NCBI GenBank assembly: GCA_033439295.1
Contig: JAVTLE010000005.1
Location: 3,212,501 to 3,276,500 of the forward strand
Source: Deuterostichococcus epilithicus
Lineage: Eukaryota > Chlorophyta > Trebouxiophyceae > Prasiolales > Stichococcaceae
Length of the DNA: 64,000 nt
Direction of reading: 5' to 3'
Position 1 is the first letter of the stretch. Each line of letters opens with the position of its first letter. Of this stretch, positions 22,934-33,493 are shown in pieces. The notes below the pieces were generated by a model. It worked only from the letters and a program-made list of their open reading frames with translations. It was not told where the DNA came from and ran no database searches. Both the position numbers and the translations under genes were made by a program.

Positions 22934-23968
22934 GACGCACAGTGTCAGCCTGCCCAGTGTTTGTCTGCTGTGCGCAAGGCAAGCAACCCCTGCACCGCAA
23001 GCAAGCGGCAGCAGGTACTTGCAGCCCTTGCAACTACCCCATTATGTGTGACAGCATCCTGACGTCCGGTCTGGCCGCAGGCGTGGCGTGACCTCATGCA
23101 AGCTTTTGTGGATAAGTTTCCACATTGGCCCATTGGATGAGAAATTCTGCAACGAGCTGCCGGAAGCGACCGCATGAAGACAGGGCGAGCCAATGTCAGT
23201 GGTGATATTGCGGCTGCACAGTAGCCAACGTAGGTTGGCTGCTCGATACCATGTATTCCATCTGTACGTTCACTCTGCACCTTGCATGCGGCACAATGTA
23301 CAGTAGGTGACAGAAGGGAATCGTATGTATCAATTGTTGCTGTTTGGTTACAAACAATCTTGCGGAGAGTGGTATGGCGATTGGCATACCACAAGGTTCT
23401 TACAATCAACAAACTTTGTATTGAGATCGACAACGGATTCATACATGTAAGGCAGGCACCCCTGCAGGCGTTCACAGCCGTCAAAATATACACGCGGAGG
23501 ACTCCGCAGCAACTGCCGATCTCAAAGCTCAAACATGCCTTCGCAGCAACACAGTGCGCTCAGGGGCAAGGACTCAAACATCACTAATAATCCACCTCTT
23601 CTGACTGTCCACATGGCATTTCCCCTGAATACGACCCGCTCTTGTGAAATACACTTTGTACACTGAAGGCAGCGTCGTAGCGTGCAGCATCGCACACTGC
23701 ATGCCATTGCCTCGACGCTGCCTAGGATGCAGCGCTGGCTACTTAGCGGATTTGCGACCGAGGAAGGCAAGATCCGAAGACGAGATCTGACAAGCAGCAG
23801 TCAGTTTGGCTGCCCGCTCCTCTACAGGGTGTTTGTTAGTGGACAGGCGCCAAGGCACCGCAGCAGAGGGATATTGCAAAGGCCGCAGCTGCATCCAGGG
23901 GTAGCCTCAGTGGCCTCGGTCGCCAGCACCTCTGTCGGCGGACCGGAGAGGCACCAGGAGGGTCGAGC
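22934..23968. other. Convergent intergenic region
   Basis: About 1 kb between two convergent genes, the longest stretch in the window without a supported gene. Composition is less GC-rich than the genes. ORFs here are short and show no family signal. It probably holds two 3' UTRs and spacer. Confidence 0.5.
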
Positions 23969-26900
23969 TCACCGCCGGTCGGTCTGCATGCGGTTGGTCT
24001 TTTCCTGAGAGCTGCCGAGCGACGGCATGGCGCTGATGCCGAGTATTGCCAGCTTCCACATCAGAAAGCCGGCTGCGCCTGCAGGCACATGAGCCGGCAC
24101 ATGAGGCGACTGTCATGCCAACCTCGGTCAGTCTGTCACGAGCATTGCCCGCCATCTCAGCTCTGGCAGACACTGGGCGGGCGCAGACACAAGCACGCCA
24201 GCGAGCGGCATGATGGCGCACCTGCGAAGAACTTGGCGGTGGTCTGCGCGCTGTGTGCAGCGTCCGCATTGGGCGTCATCTGCAGGTCCAGCAGGTGGAT
24301 CGAAGCCAGCGTGGCCGCTACCACAAATGTGAAGCGCGCATAGCCGGACCCCATCGCCCGCATGAAGCGACTGTTGGACGGCTGCACACAATTGGGAATC
24401 GAGAATGTCAGCAAAAGGATACCTAACGGCAAGCGGCATTGGAAGGGCAGGCAGCATCACGAGGCGTGGCCAATAGTCGACGAATGCGAAACAGTCAACT
24501 GCCTCTGCAAGACTGCTGTTGGGCTGTTTACACTGTGAGCATGGGCACACGCACTGTCCGTGCCTCCATGAAAGGACAGCATTTCCAGTAGCTTTCGTAG
24601 TACCAGATGATTTGGACTTACAACACCGTCAGCGATGGTACCGGAGCCTGCAAGTATCAGGGCACGAACCGGCGGGTAGCTGCTGGCGACGCCGCCAGGC
24701 AGCGCATCCACAGAGCGCTGCAGGAGCAACTGATAAACCAGCCCTGCGACGCCCCCTGCGGCAAACGGCGCGGCAGCCTCCCAGCCGCCTGCGATGCAGT
24801 GACCGTCAATTGTGCAGGAGTGGTGGCGCTACAGAATGCCACTCACGCAGCAGGTCTACGCAACTCGAGCAACTTTGCCAATAAAAGCACCTGGGGGTGT
24901 TCCCCTGCTGCTGCAGGGCTGCATGAGCACGGGTCCATACAAGGCCGGCATGAGCGGAAGGCTCGGGCAGCACATACACAACAAAAAGCTGCCTCGCACC
25001 TGTGACCGCGAAGGTGGCCGTGCCGAGCGCCACCAGGGCCGCATTGGCAAGTGTCAGTCGTCCCTTGAGCGCGCCATAATCCAGCATCCCCATGGCGTGC
25101 AACGCCGACGCCTGCTCCTGCAGCACAGTGCACCCTCCGATTGACATTCAGCGCCGCAGTGTCATTGAGGTATGCAGGCCTGCCTGTGTGGGGTTGGAGC
25201 CAGGTGCGCAGCCCTGCCTTTGCTGCTGGGCAGAGCAGTGGTACGCATCCTGGTGACCCTGGCGCCCCGCAAGCATTGTCCCGACCTGCAAGACTGCACA
25301 GGCAAAAACAGCACATACAGATTTCAGATGTTTCGCAGAGCAGGGTTACCTTCGTCAATATGACGCTGGAGCTGCCGGATCCAAAGACCACAGAACCCTC
25401 CGGCACGGGCGTCAGGTATGCCGCCGGCTGCTTGGCGTCGCCCAGCGTCTCGCGACACACGAAGCTGCGCAGGTGACAATGCAACTTCTCAGATCCAGGC
25501 AGCTGCCAGAGAAACGCCCAATGCGTGGGTGACACAGCGGCGCAGCACGGCCAGACACGTCCCCTGTGGCTGTCGTGTCTCGCGGCTGCATGCGGGTGGC
25601 ACTGGCTCCAGGCTGACTGCACTGAGGCAGTGCTTTGTGGGGTTCGAGTTCCATCTCTGACTGTATTGACTGGATGTCTGCACCGGTCGGTGTGGCGGGT
25701 GCGGGAGCTGGAAATGTGGGCTTCTTCGAGCACCCAGGAGCCCATTTGCGGCCCTACTAGCAGCCCCGCCAGCGCCCCCAGCTCCGGGCCCAGGAAGCAC
25801 ACCTGGTCGGAAAAGGACCTTGGCTCAACTGAGTGGGCCGGATGTCGTGATCCAGACGCAGTGAGTTGTGCAGGGTGACAGACGACAGCGGGCTGCTTGC
25901 AAGACACCTGCTGCGCAGGCAGCAGCAAATGCAATATGCATTGGCCAGGTTGACACGAGACTGCCGCAGATGCAGACCCTACCAACAGTGGCATCTGTGG
26001 TGCGCCAGGCCATTCAGGCCGGCACTAAAGCTCACCTCGTCCACGGCGCCGGGCTGGAAGCGCGGCTTGGGTGGCGACCGCCTGCTGGCGCACGCGGCAG
26101 AGGCCAGCGTCGACGCAGAGCAGTTGGCGCCTGTCTCCTTGTCTGCCACCTGTCAGCCGCAGCACAGTAGACCCAGCTTGCTAGTCGGGAGCAAATGTAT
26201 CTCCGCATCGGCAAGACTGACAAGTTAGGTTTGGCCTGGCCTGACCTGGCCTGGCCTGGCCGTGATCCCAGCCTGGCCTGGAACATGATCTCGAAGAGCC
26301 AGCAACGCGTCATGACTTGCGCGGCTCACCGCGCAGATGTGGCGCAGGTCTGACTCCGCGGCCTCGGCGTCATACAGCGGCGGGATGCGATGCAGGAAGC
26401 TGGCGCCGTCAGCGCCGATGAGGCACACAAACACGCCGGCGTCCGGGTCATCGATGCCGGCGTCGCGACCACGGCCAGTGGTCACTCGCACCGTGTACAC
26501 CGTCTGCTGCCGTGCTGGGTCCTGCAGTCACTTGCATTTGGCTGGTCAGTGTGCTTGAAACCTCTTCGTCAAACCCGAGCAGATTAGGAAAATCCAGCAT
26601 TGTGTCCGGGGCTTGACGATGGCCGCGAGGGGCCTATTGTCTGGCACGCATATTGGGCCAGTGGCGGTTGGTGCCCGGTGCACGAATCTTCGTGCAAATG
26701 ATGAAAATGATGCTGAAGCCGCAGTGTGCAGGAACTCACATCAGACACGCCAGCGCGCCAGCTGTGTTGCTTCTCAAGCGATGGAGCCAGGTAGGTCATG
26801 TACGGCGTGCAGACCGCACTCGACACGAGCAAATACGGATCCTTGGCGCCGATAGATATTTGCGGCGCGGCTCGCTGCAGCTTGGCACGCGTGCCGCGTC

Positions 26901-27196
26901 AGCTTTCCTAAGATCGCGTTGGGTACCACTTCGGATTGCAATAGAATGTGGCTCACCGAGGCGCCTGGGTCTTGCGGCACGAGGCGTGCTGGCAGAAGCT
27001 TTTTACTGGCGAAGTAGGTACGTGCGCCGGCTGCCTTTGGTCGAGCGAGCGGCCCAGTGCCACCCGGGCGTGCAAGGGCTTGGACGCTCACCCAGCGGGA
27101 ACCGCACGTCCTGGAGTAGAGAACTTTGATCGCATTACATGTGCCGTGCGATGGCTTGCTGCCCAACGACTGTTGCGCGGTCAACCCGGACAACAT
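23969..27196 (-). CDS. PLAT/LH2-domain membrane protein, probable chloroplast targeting
   Basis: Nine exons join in phase. ATG 27196 opens an 80-residue Ser/Arg/Ala-rich presequence with few acidic residues (MLSGLTAQQSLGSKPSHGTC...), typical of a plastid transit peptide, ending QDPGAS at a GTGAGC donor near 26957. A PLAT/LH2-like beta domain follows: TVYTVRVTTGRGRDAGIDDP and DAGVFVCLIGADG (26524-26335), PRFQPGAVDE, then VCFLGPELGALAGLLVG and GSWVLEEAHI (from 25807), then RETLGDAKQPAAYLTPVPEG. The C-terminal half is hydrophobic: LKGRLTLANAALVALGTATF, FAAGGVAGLVYQLLLQ, YARFTFVVAATLASIHLL and GFLMWKLAILGISAMPSLG, which suggests three or four membrane helices. The stop is at 23969-23971. PLAT domains bind lipid or protein at membrane surfaces, so a lipid-contacting membrane protein of plastid envelope or thylakoid is inferred. 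I do not recognise a named homologue. Confidence 0.75.
26232..26284. repeat. GGCCT-type simple repeat in an intron
   Basis: Runs of GGCCT and variants, including ACCTGGCCTGGCCTGGCC. Intronic, in the PLAT gene. Confidence 0.8.
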
Positions 27197-27712
27197 CGTG
27201 CCAAGGGTTTGAACAGCAACAACTTAGGTTCGCTGCTGTATGCTCCCCTGGCCGTCTGCAACTGCTCCGAGTGCGGAATTTCGAAAGCTATAATCGGTGC
27301 AGGTGTTCAAATTGCTGGCATGGTCTGCCTCAAGCGCGTAAGCAGGTGGCAAAACCCTTATCTTTCCCGCGCGCTCGTGCCGGACAAGTCAGACACAAGC
27401 TTGGAGGCGCAGACGGCGTCAAACTTTCAGCTTGCCAATTCAATTGCAGTTGGATGTTGAATGCACTCTCAAATCTCGCTACACAGCAGTCAAGCAACAG
27501 CAAAGTCACAAGCAACACAGCAGTCAAGCAGCAGCCAAGCTACACAGCAGTCAAGCAACAGCCAAATGAACGTGGCGACAAAGTGCCAGTGCTGGCACGT
27601 CTTTCATCTTCATCTTCAATTTCCATCTTTCAGGGCTTTCAGCAGGGCTTCAGAGCTTTTGACATTCAGGGCGAAGCGGCGGCCTGTGTTTCAAGAGCGG
27701 CAGCCTCCATCG
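27197..27712. other. Intergenic region with tandem repeat
   Basis: 516 bp between the start of the PLAT gene and the stop of the neighbouring dehydrogenase, both on the minus strand. It holds the PLAT promoter, the dehydrogenase 3' UTR and a three-unit repeat. Confidence 0.5.
27481..27568. repeat. Three-unit tandem repeat, 27-34 bp
   Basis: Units beginning ACACAGCAGTCAAGCA start at 27481, 27515 and 27542. The last two are 27 bp and nearly identical. The first is longer by 7 bp. Confidence 0.85.
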
Positions 27713-30008
27713 TCAGGACTTGCTGACCGCTGCCGTCTGAGCAGCATGGTCCTCGCGCATCTCCTGCAAGCCCTGCTGCATGCTCACCGAGGAGGTGTAG
27801 CCCAGCTCTCTGCACATGCAGGGCGCCATAACACTAGCCGTCGCTCAGATAGCAAGTCGGCTGGGAGATACACATCATATAAATCAGAAAGCCAGCTGCA
27901 GGTCAGCTCCTGATCAGCTACGGTATGTGAACGGGCGTTATGTGAGCGAAGTGAGCAACCGAGCACGCCCATGCCATGTAGCCAGACACCATGTGGCCGG
28001 GCTCAGATAGAGGATGGGTCGCCCCGCCATCAAGAGGACAAGGGCGACCACAAGAGCCACTCTGCAGGCACAACAGGAGGCACTCGAATGTCCTCCTCAC
28101 CTGCGCGCTTTGGCGTCCACGACTGTGACCTCGTGGCCCATGACGCCCAGCATCTGGCGGCCGATTGGCGACTCGCGCGTGACGCCAAAGCCGAAGAAGG
28201 GCAGCGCCTCCAGGACCGTGGCCAGCGCCCAGGCGAAGCGGAAGGGGATCCGCCAATTCCCCTTGGTGGGGTCCGCGCGGCCCTGGGCATGGATCCAGCG
28301 GCAGGCTCTTCAGGGTGCAGCTGCTGTGGTGTGGCATTCAGCACCTCTGCATCGGATAGCTTGTACATCAGGGCAGTGGGTCAGCCAACAGTACGAATGC
28401 GGTGGCGGCATGACGGAGCATGCGGCAGCGCAGGGCTGAGACAGACAAGTTATGAGTGTCAGACCGATATCGGTACTGCAGTGGGATCGAGCCAGCTTGG
28501 GACTCACCTGAGTCTCCAGGACCTGCGTCAGGTAGTCCTCGAAGACGATCGGCGCTCCATCAGTGAGAAAATATATCTCGCCAGGCTTCCCCTTGACTGC
28601 TGCCAGCCGTGCCCCCTCCGCCACATTTCTGCAGCGCAATCACCACAAACTCACACCGACGGCCGTGAAGGCGCCCGGTGTGTGCACCAACGCAGTGCCA
28701 GGCACAGCACACGATCACCCATGCGCAGCGCGCTCCTCGACTCAGTGGCACTGCACATCAATTGTTGTGACTTGGTGCGGTGCTCCCGCAAGCTTCGCAC
28801 CTCACATGGCAGGTGCTCGACTTGTAGCGCGGCGAAAAAAACCTCCTGCAAGGTGCAAGTGAATGGGTTAATTGCCCCAAACTCGTGTCGCCAACCCCGA
28901 GGATCAATGCAATCACTCTTGGCAGCTCTGGGGCCACGACGTAGCACCACGCACCACTGCCCTTTGTCGACGGCGCCAGTGAGCATCGCCAGTACGACAG
29001 TGTCGCCACGGCCCCAAATGAACCTGGGCCTCACTACAACAGTCGCAAAGCCGCCTTCTGGTTCGTTCGCGGCCTGCAACAGCACCCACAGCATGGACTT
29101 TGGGAGGCTGCTACTGCGAGTCCAGAGTCGCCGCTCGAGGCGGCTGGTTATTCATCCTGCTTCTGGTTCGTATACCCATATATGCTGAGGCTGCGAACGG
29201 CTGGGCAGCCATGCTGCAGATGCTGCAGCACCCACAAGCATAGTGCCGCAGGATCGAGGCATTGGTAAAGTCTCAATGGCAGCCTGCAACTCGGGCATCG
29301 TATGTAACGGGAATTGTCACAGGCACGCTCTCACCAGCACGGCCCGCTCGGACAGGATCTTGGACATTGTGTAGGGCGCGTAGAACGGCGGGAGCTTCGT
29401 GGGCGCAGTCTCGTCTGCGTTGACGATTGGCGCAGCGCCTTGCACCAGCACGGCCTCAGAACCGATGTGCACGAGCCTACCGACCTTTGCCTGTCGTGCC
29501 GCTGCCAGAACATTCTTCGTGCCGTCGACCGTGACGGTCATGAACCCGTCCCACTTGCCCCAGAAGCCGACCTTGGCCGCGCAATGGATGACGACGTCAC
29601 AGCCAGCCATGCCTGGAGCCAAACTCACCGTCAGGTTGCAGAGATGCCACTGGGCCAAGTCCTCTGCAGCTGGCTCAGCATGCTAGACTGGTAGACGCAC
29701 TCAGGTTGCAGAGATGCCGCTGGGCCGAGTCCTTTGCAGATTGGTTCAGCATGCTCGCAGCGCTGGACGGTTGGCGCACCCAGCCATCACGACTGCCAAA
29801 AGTCACCTTGTGCCAGGGCTTGCGTGTCGGTGTTCACGTCGCCGCGAAAGATGTCGGCGCTGCCGCCGGCGGTGGCAGCTGCAGTTCTGATGGCGTGGTC
29901 TGACGCTTCGGATCGGGAAAGCACCACCACCGTGTCGTCATGGTGCAGCAGATCGGAGATGATGTTTCGCCCCACAAACCCGCTGCCGCCGGTGATGAAG
30001 ACCTTCAT
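27713..30008 (-). CDS. Extended short-chain dehydrogenase, copy A (3-beta-HSD/epimerase-like)
   Basis: NAD(P)-dependent oxidoreductase of the extended SDR superfamily. ATG 30008 gives the Rossmann start MKVFITGGSGFVGRNI (TGxxGxxG). Exon 1 ends ALAQ and joins in phase to GMAGCDVVIHCAAKVGFWGK (about 29612). Next are VDGTKNVLAAARQAKVGR, LVHIGSEAVLVQGA, and the catalytic stretch FYAPYTMSKILSERAV (Tyr and Lys of YxxxK). Then VVVRPRFIWGRGDT (about 29040), NVAEGARLAAVKGKPGEIYF and LTDGAPIVFEDYL (about 28600), and a last exon ELGYTSSVSMQQGLQEMRED ending in a stop at 27713-27715. The substrate is unknown; family relatives act on sterols, nucleotide sugars or dihydroflavonols. The gene is a head-to-tail paralogue of the gene at 30570-32701. 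In copy A the VDGTKNV codons are uninterrupted. Confidence 0.88.
29631..29755. repeat. 52-bp tandem duplication inside an intron, copy A
   Basis: 29631-29682 and 29701-29753 are about 88% alike with a period of about 70 bp. They lie entirely in intron 1 of dehydrogenase A, just upstream of the exon 2 acceptor. Confidence 0.85.
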
Positions 30009-30569
30009 CGGAGATTGCCTGCACACACAGAATACCTGCGGTAGATCATTGTACCGTTCACCGTTACCAGGACAGAGAAAGGAAACGTAAGAAGATGATA
30101 ATAGGACGAGTTGGTGCGATCCTCACACCAGGATCACCCAAAACACAGGCATCAAATCATCGTCTGCAGCACCGATGGCGCGAGGGTGATGTGTATGCAG
30201 TTTCAATTGAGGACCTCAGCTATCAAAATGTTATATTATGCAACTGCACCTCTGTGGCGTATGGTAGACAGAGTGGCCACAACTGCAGAACGGTGGGCAA
30301 TCGCCCAGCAGTAAAGTTTCAGCAAGTGATTTCTACAGTATCCGAAGCTGCAATTGCAGAGAAACAAGCCGATCGTTGCGCTGGTGCCAGGCGGGAGCAT
30401 TCTCGTAACAGGGTGGCACGTGCCGTACCATGAGATCTCACGCGACTAGGGTACTCGTACAGATTTAAATCCCGCAAGTGACCGGTAGCCTTATTGCGCG
30501 ATTGGGCACGTATTCATGTGCCGTTCCGGGCATGCTCACAATCCACGGACACCGAAAGGCTGGCGAGCA
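30009..30569. other. Intergenic region between tandem dehydrogenases
   Basis: 561 bp of lower GC separating copy A's start from copy B's stop. It should include the copy A promoter. No ORF or motif is supported. Confidence 0.5.
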
Positions 30570-32701
30570 TCAGTGGCCACCCGCTGCCGCGTCCTCTAGC
30601 GCATGTGCTTGCCGCATCTCCTGCAGACCCTGCTCGACGGTCATGTGCGACTGATAGCCCAGTTCCCTGCGCAAAGGCGATACCACGGTCAAGCCAGGAA
30701 GTGGCACCGGCTGAATGGCATGCAACTGGCGTGCCTGTTGTTGCCGCTTTGTAGCACCACCTATGCTATGGGCTGCATCAGTCCTAAAAAGCAGTCGTAC
30801 CTTCGCGCCTTGTGGTCCACGAGTGTGAGCTCCCGCGCCATCAGACCCAGCATCTGGCGGTTGATGACGGGTTCTCGCGTCACGCCGTATCCCAGGAACG
30901 GCACGGACTCCAGAATGGTGGCCAGCGCCCATGCCAGCTTGTAGGGTATCCTCGTCAGGTTTGGGTTGGTACGGCCCTGCAGCATGGACAGGGCCGTACC
31001 CATCTGACGGCGCTCAGATGCAACTGAGCTGCTGACAGGAGCATCTCGAGGATGTGATGGATGATCTGGGTGTGCGGCCGACGCACCTGCGTCTCCATCA
31101 TGCGGACGAGAAACTCTTCCATGTCAGGGTACTCTCCATCCGTGAGAAAGTACGCCTACACTTTGACAAACGAAGTGACCTGCAATGTAGACTTTGCTGC
31201 TGGCAATGGCATGGGACGTTGCACACACAATGTGCAGCTTTGACGCATGCTGACAAGCGCCGACCTGGCCGGGCCGACCCTTCACGGCAGCAAGTCGTGC
31301 ACCCTCCACCAGGTTCCTGTAACACGGCAGCAACACACGAGGCACTGGGCAAACAGTCGTAACACACTGACTCATCTCAAGCTGGTGATGGCAAGTGCTC
31401 AGGGCAACAGGCTTGCCTGACATGACAAGTCGATGTTTTGAAGCGCGGGCTGAAACCCCTCCTGCAAAATGTGCACCACTCGATGCTCAGTCGTCTGAGC
31501 ACCAGCGGGGCACTTGCTGCTTGCATACAGCAGCACATGGATGGTTCCGGCTTCGCAAGCAAGACCAAGACTGCTTACAAGCATACAGCGCTGACACATC
31601 GCAAGGCTCAGCATGGTCGCACACGCTATGACCGCACCAGCTACCACCGTCAACGGCCTCTAAGATCTCCGGCAAGTTGACTGTGTCGCCTTTGCCTGTG
31701 GTAGTTCAGATACAAGGTTTGCCCTGATAAAGAAGGCGATGTATGCACACGACGTCAAGCGGCTGGTGCCGTGATCGTCATTGCAACTGTCATTGCCCAG
31801 CGCATCAGGAAGAAAGCTCATGTAGCATGCGCAGAAGCTCACCCCACACAAAGCGCGGGCGGACCACAACCGTGAAGAACCCCGCCTCTGGCTTGTTTGC
31901 ATCCTGCATCGACCACAGCACAGGCAATCGCAGAGACCATGGCGATGCCGCAGCACCTCTGCAAGCATGTTGCCGCCCCCCCAGGATGCTCACCAGCACG
32001 GCCCTCTCGGCCAGGATCTTGCTGGATGTGTATGGCGCGTGGAACGTTGGCAGCACCATTGGCACCGACTCGTCCGCCAGATGGACCGGATTCGCATCGT
32101 GCAGCAATACCGCCTCCGTGCCGAGGTGCACCATCCTCGGCACCTTGGCCTGCTGCGCCGCCTTCACGACATTCTTTGTGCCTGTTTGCTGGCACGTTAC
32201 ACGATCATGCTGTTTGTGTTATCGTAGTGGGCAGCTGGTAGATGGCTCAGTTCATCATGAGGTTGAATCTCAGTGCACGGGAACTGCCTGGATTGTTCGC
32301 ACCGTCGACGTTCGTATCCTGAAACGGCTTCCAGGGACCCCAGCCGTCTACCTTTGCAGCGCTGTGAATGACTACATCGCACCCCGCCATGCCTGCATTC
32401 GGTACGATGCGTGGCTTTCACAGCAGCCAACACCAGACCAGGGCGTGCGGGTCATACACGGTAGGATGGATGAACAGCGTTATTTTGAGAATTGTCGAGC
32501 TTGCTGCGAACCTGAGGCTATGGCATCGGTGTCAGTAAGGCTGCCGCGCACAATGGACACATCGCCCTGCGCCGCATCCTTGATGATCTGGTCCGCCTCT
32601 TCAGATCTGGAAAGCGCGACTACCGTGTCTCCATATTCCAGGAGGTGTGGGATGAGGTTGCGCCCGACGAACCCGCTGCCGCCGGTCACGAAGACCTTCA
32701 T
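30570..32701 (-). CDS. Extended short-chain dehydrogenase, copy B (3-beta-HSD/epimerase-like)
   Basis: Tandem paralogue of the gene at 27713-30008, with the same order of motifs. The start chosen is ATG 32701 (MKVFVTGGSGFVGRNLIPHL), matching copy A; an in-frame ATG lies 48 bp upstream. It continues with GMAGCDVVIHSAAKVDGWG (about 32395), then GTKNVVKAAQQAKVPRMVHL, HAPYTSSKILAERAVL with catalytic Tyr and Lys, and VVVRPRFVWGE. After that come NLVEGARLAAVKGRPG, FLTDGEYPDMEEFLVRM (about 31130), RTNPNLTRIPYKLAWALATI (about 30990-30900), and the last exon ELGYQSHMTVEQGLQEMRQA to the stop at 30570-30572. An intron of 121 nt (32182-32302) splits the Gly codon of the VDGTKNV motif, which copy A lacks. 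A perfect 12-bp hairpin covers the acceptor before GRTNPN. Substrate unknown. Confidence 0.88.
30968..31000. other. Perfect 12-bp hairpin over a 3' splice site
   Basis: GGTACGGCCCTG (30968-30979) and CAGGGCCGTACC (30989-31000) are exact inverted copies with a 9-base loop. On the minus strand the loop and stem base contain the CTGCAG acceptor of the exon starting GRTNPN in dehydrogenase B. Confidence 0.85.
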
Positions 32702-33493
32702 GCTGTCTGACGATGCCAACACCTGCCGTCCGGTGCAAGACATGAGCATCAGATGCCAGCCGAAAGTGGAAGACGATCAGAATTTGAGGAAGGCAGTCTG
32801 GTAGTGCCACCCTCGCAACCTGCTCTGCTCAGACCACATGCTGCATGGAGCAGGCAGCATGATGCAAAAATGTGCACAGGCTGACAGATATAGTAGGGAC
32901 GAAGCGTCCAAGAACGGAACAATGATCCCATCGAGGTTTGTGCACGAGGTGTTCCCAGAGCAGAGGTTGTTTCGCACGCTGCACCTGCAAGGTGACGCCG
33001 ATGCGACTGGGGCTGGATCGACGCCTTGAATTGCCTCGCTGTACCACTGTCTCGAACCGATGAGAACGATGATCGGGAGCAGAGTATGGAAAGCATCCCA
33101 GCGGGAGCCGCAAGACTGAATGCGTGGCCGCACGTACAAGCTCCGAAAGGGACGTGGTGCGCCCAAGATGCGCGACAGGTGGAAGCTCGGATGCACCTGC
33201 CCTTGGATGGTACAAAGCACGCCAATCACTTCACTCGCGTCTGCTGCACTGTGTCGAACTTTACAACGGCAAGAAACGTTGGTAATGTACAGAACGATCG
33301 GACTCGGCCACGCCTCGTCAGTGGCATCATGCAAGACCCACACAATCTCGCTGCCGCTGCGCATTGAGCAGCCGCTACCCAGACTTCAGAAGCAGCCATC
33401 ATGTTCTAGCATTTCCGGTTACAGCCGCAACATGTCGATCACGTCATTGGCGTGCCCGCTGCACAGCGGCCACTGGCACGGCGGCGGGCATGC
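32702..33493. other. Intergenic region, dehydrogenase B / BRR2
   Basis: 792 bp between the dehydrogenase B start and the BRR2 stop, both on the minus strand. It holds the dehydrogenase B promoter and the BRR2 3' UTR. Nothing else was recognised. Confidence 0.5.

Noticed and set aside
22934-23968. Possible extra gene in the 1 kb gap
   Set aside because: No ORF shows family similarity, splice-linked extension or codon bias like the neighbours.
24370-24440. GTATCCTTT on the minus strand, the consensus of a U12-type 5' splice site, in the PLAT gene
   Set aside because: Only about 45 nt separate it from the next acceptor, there is no U12 branch-site sequence, and a phase-correct GTAAGT donor further upstream explains the intron.
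25625-25665. GGGGTTCGAGTTCC resembling a tRNA T-arm
   Set aside because: The stem does not close and no acceptor or anticodon arm can be placed; it lies in an intron of the PLAT gene.
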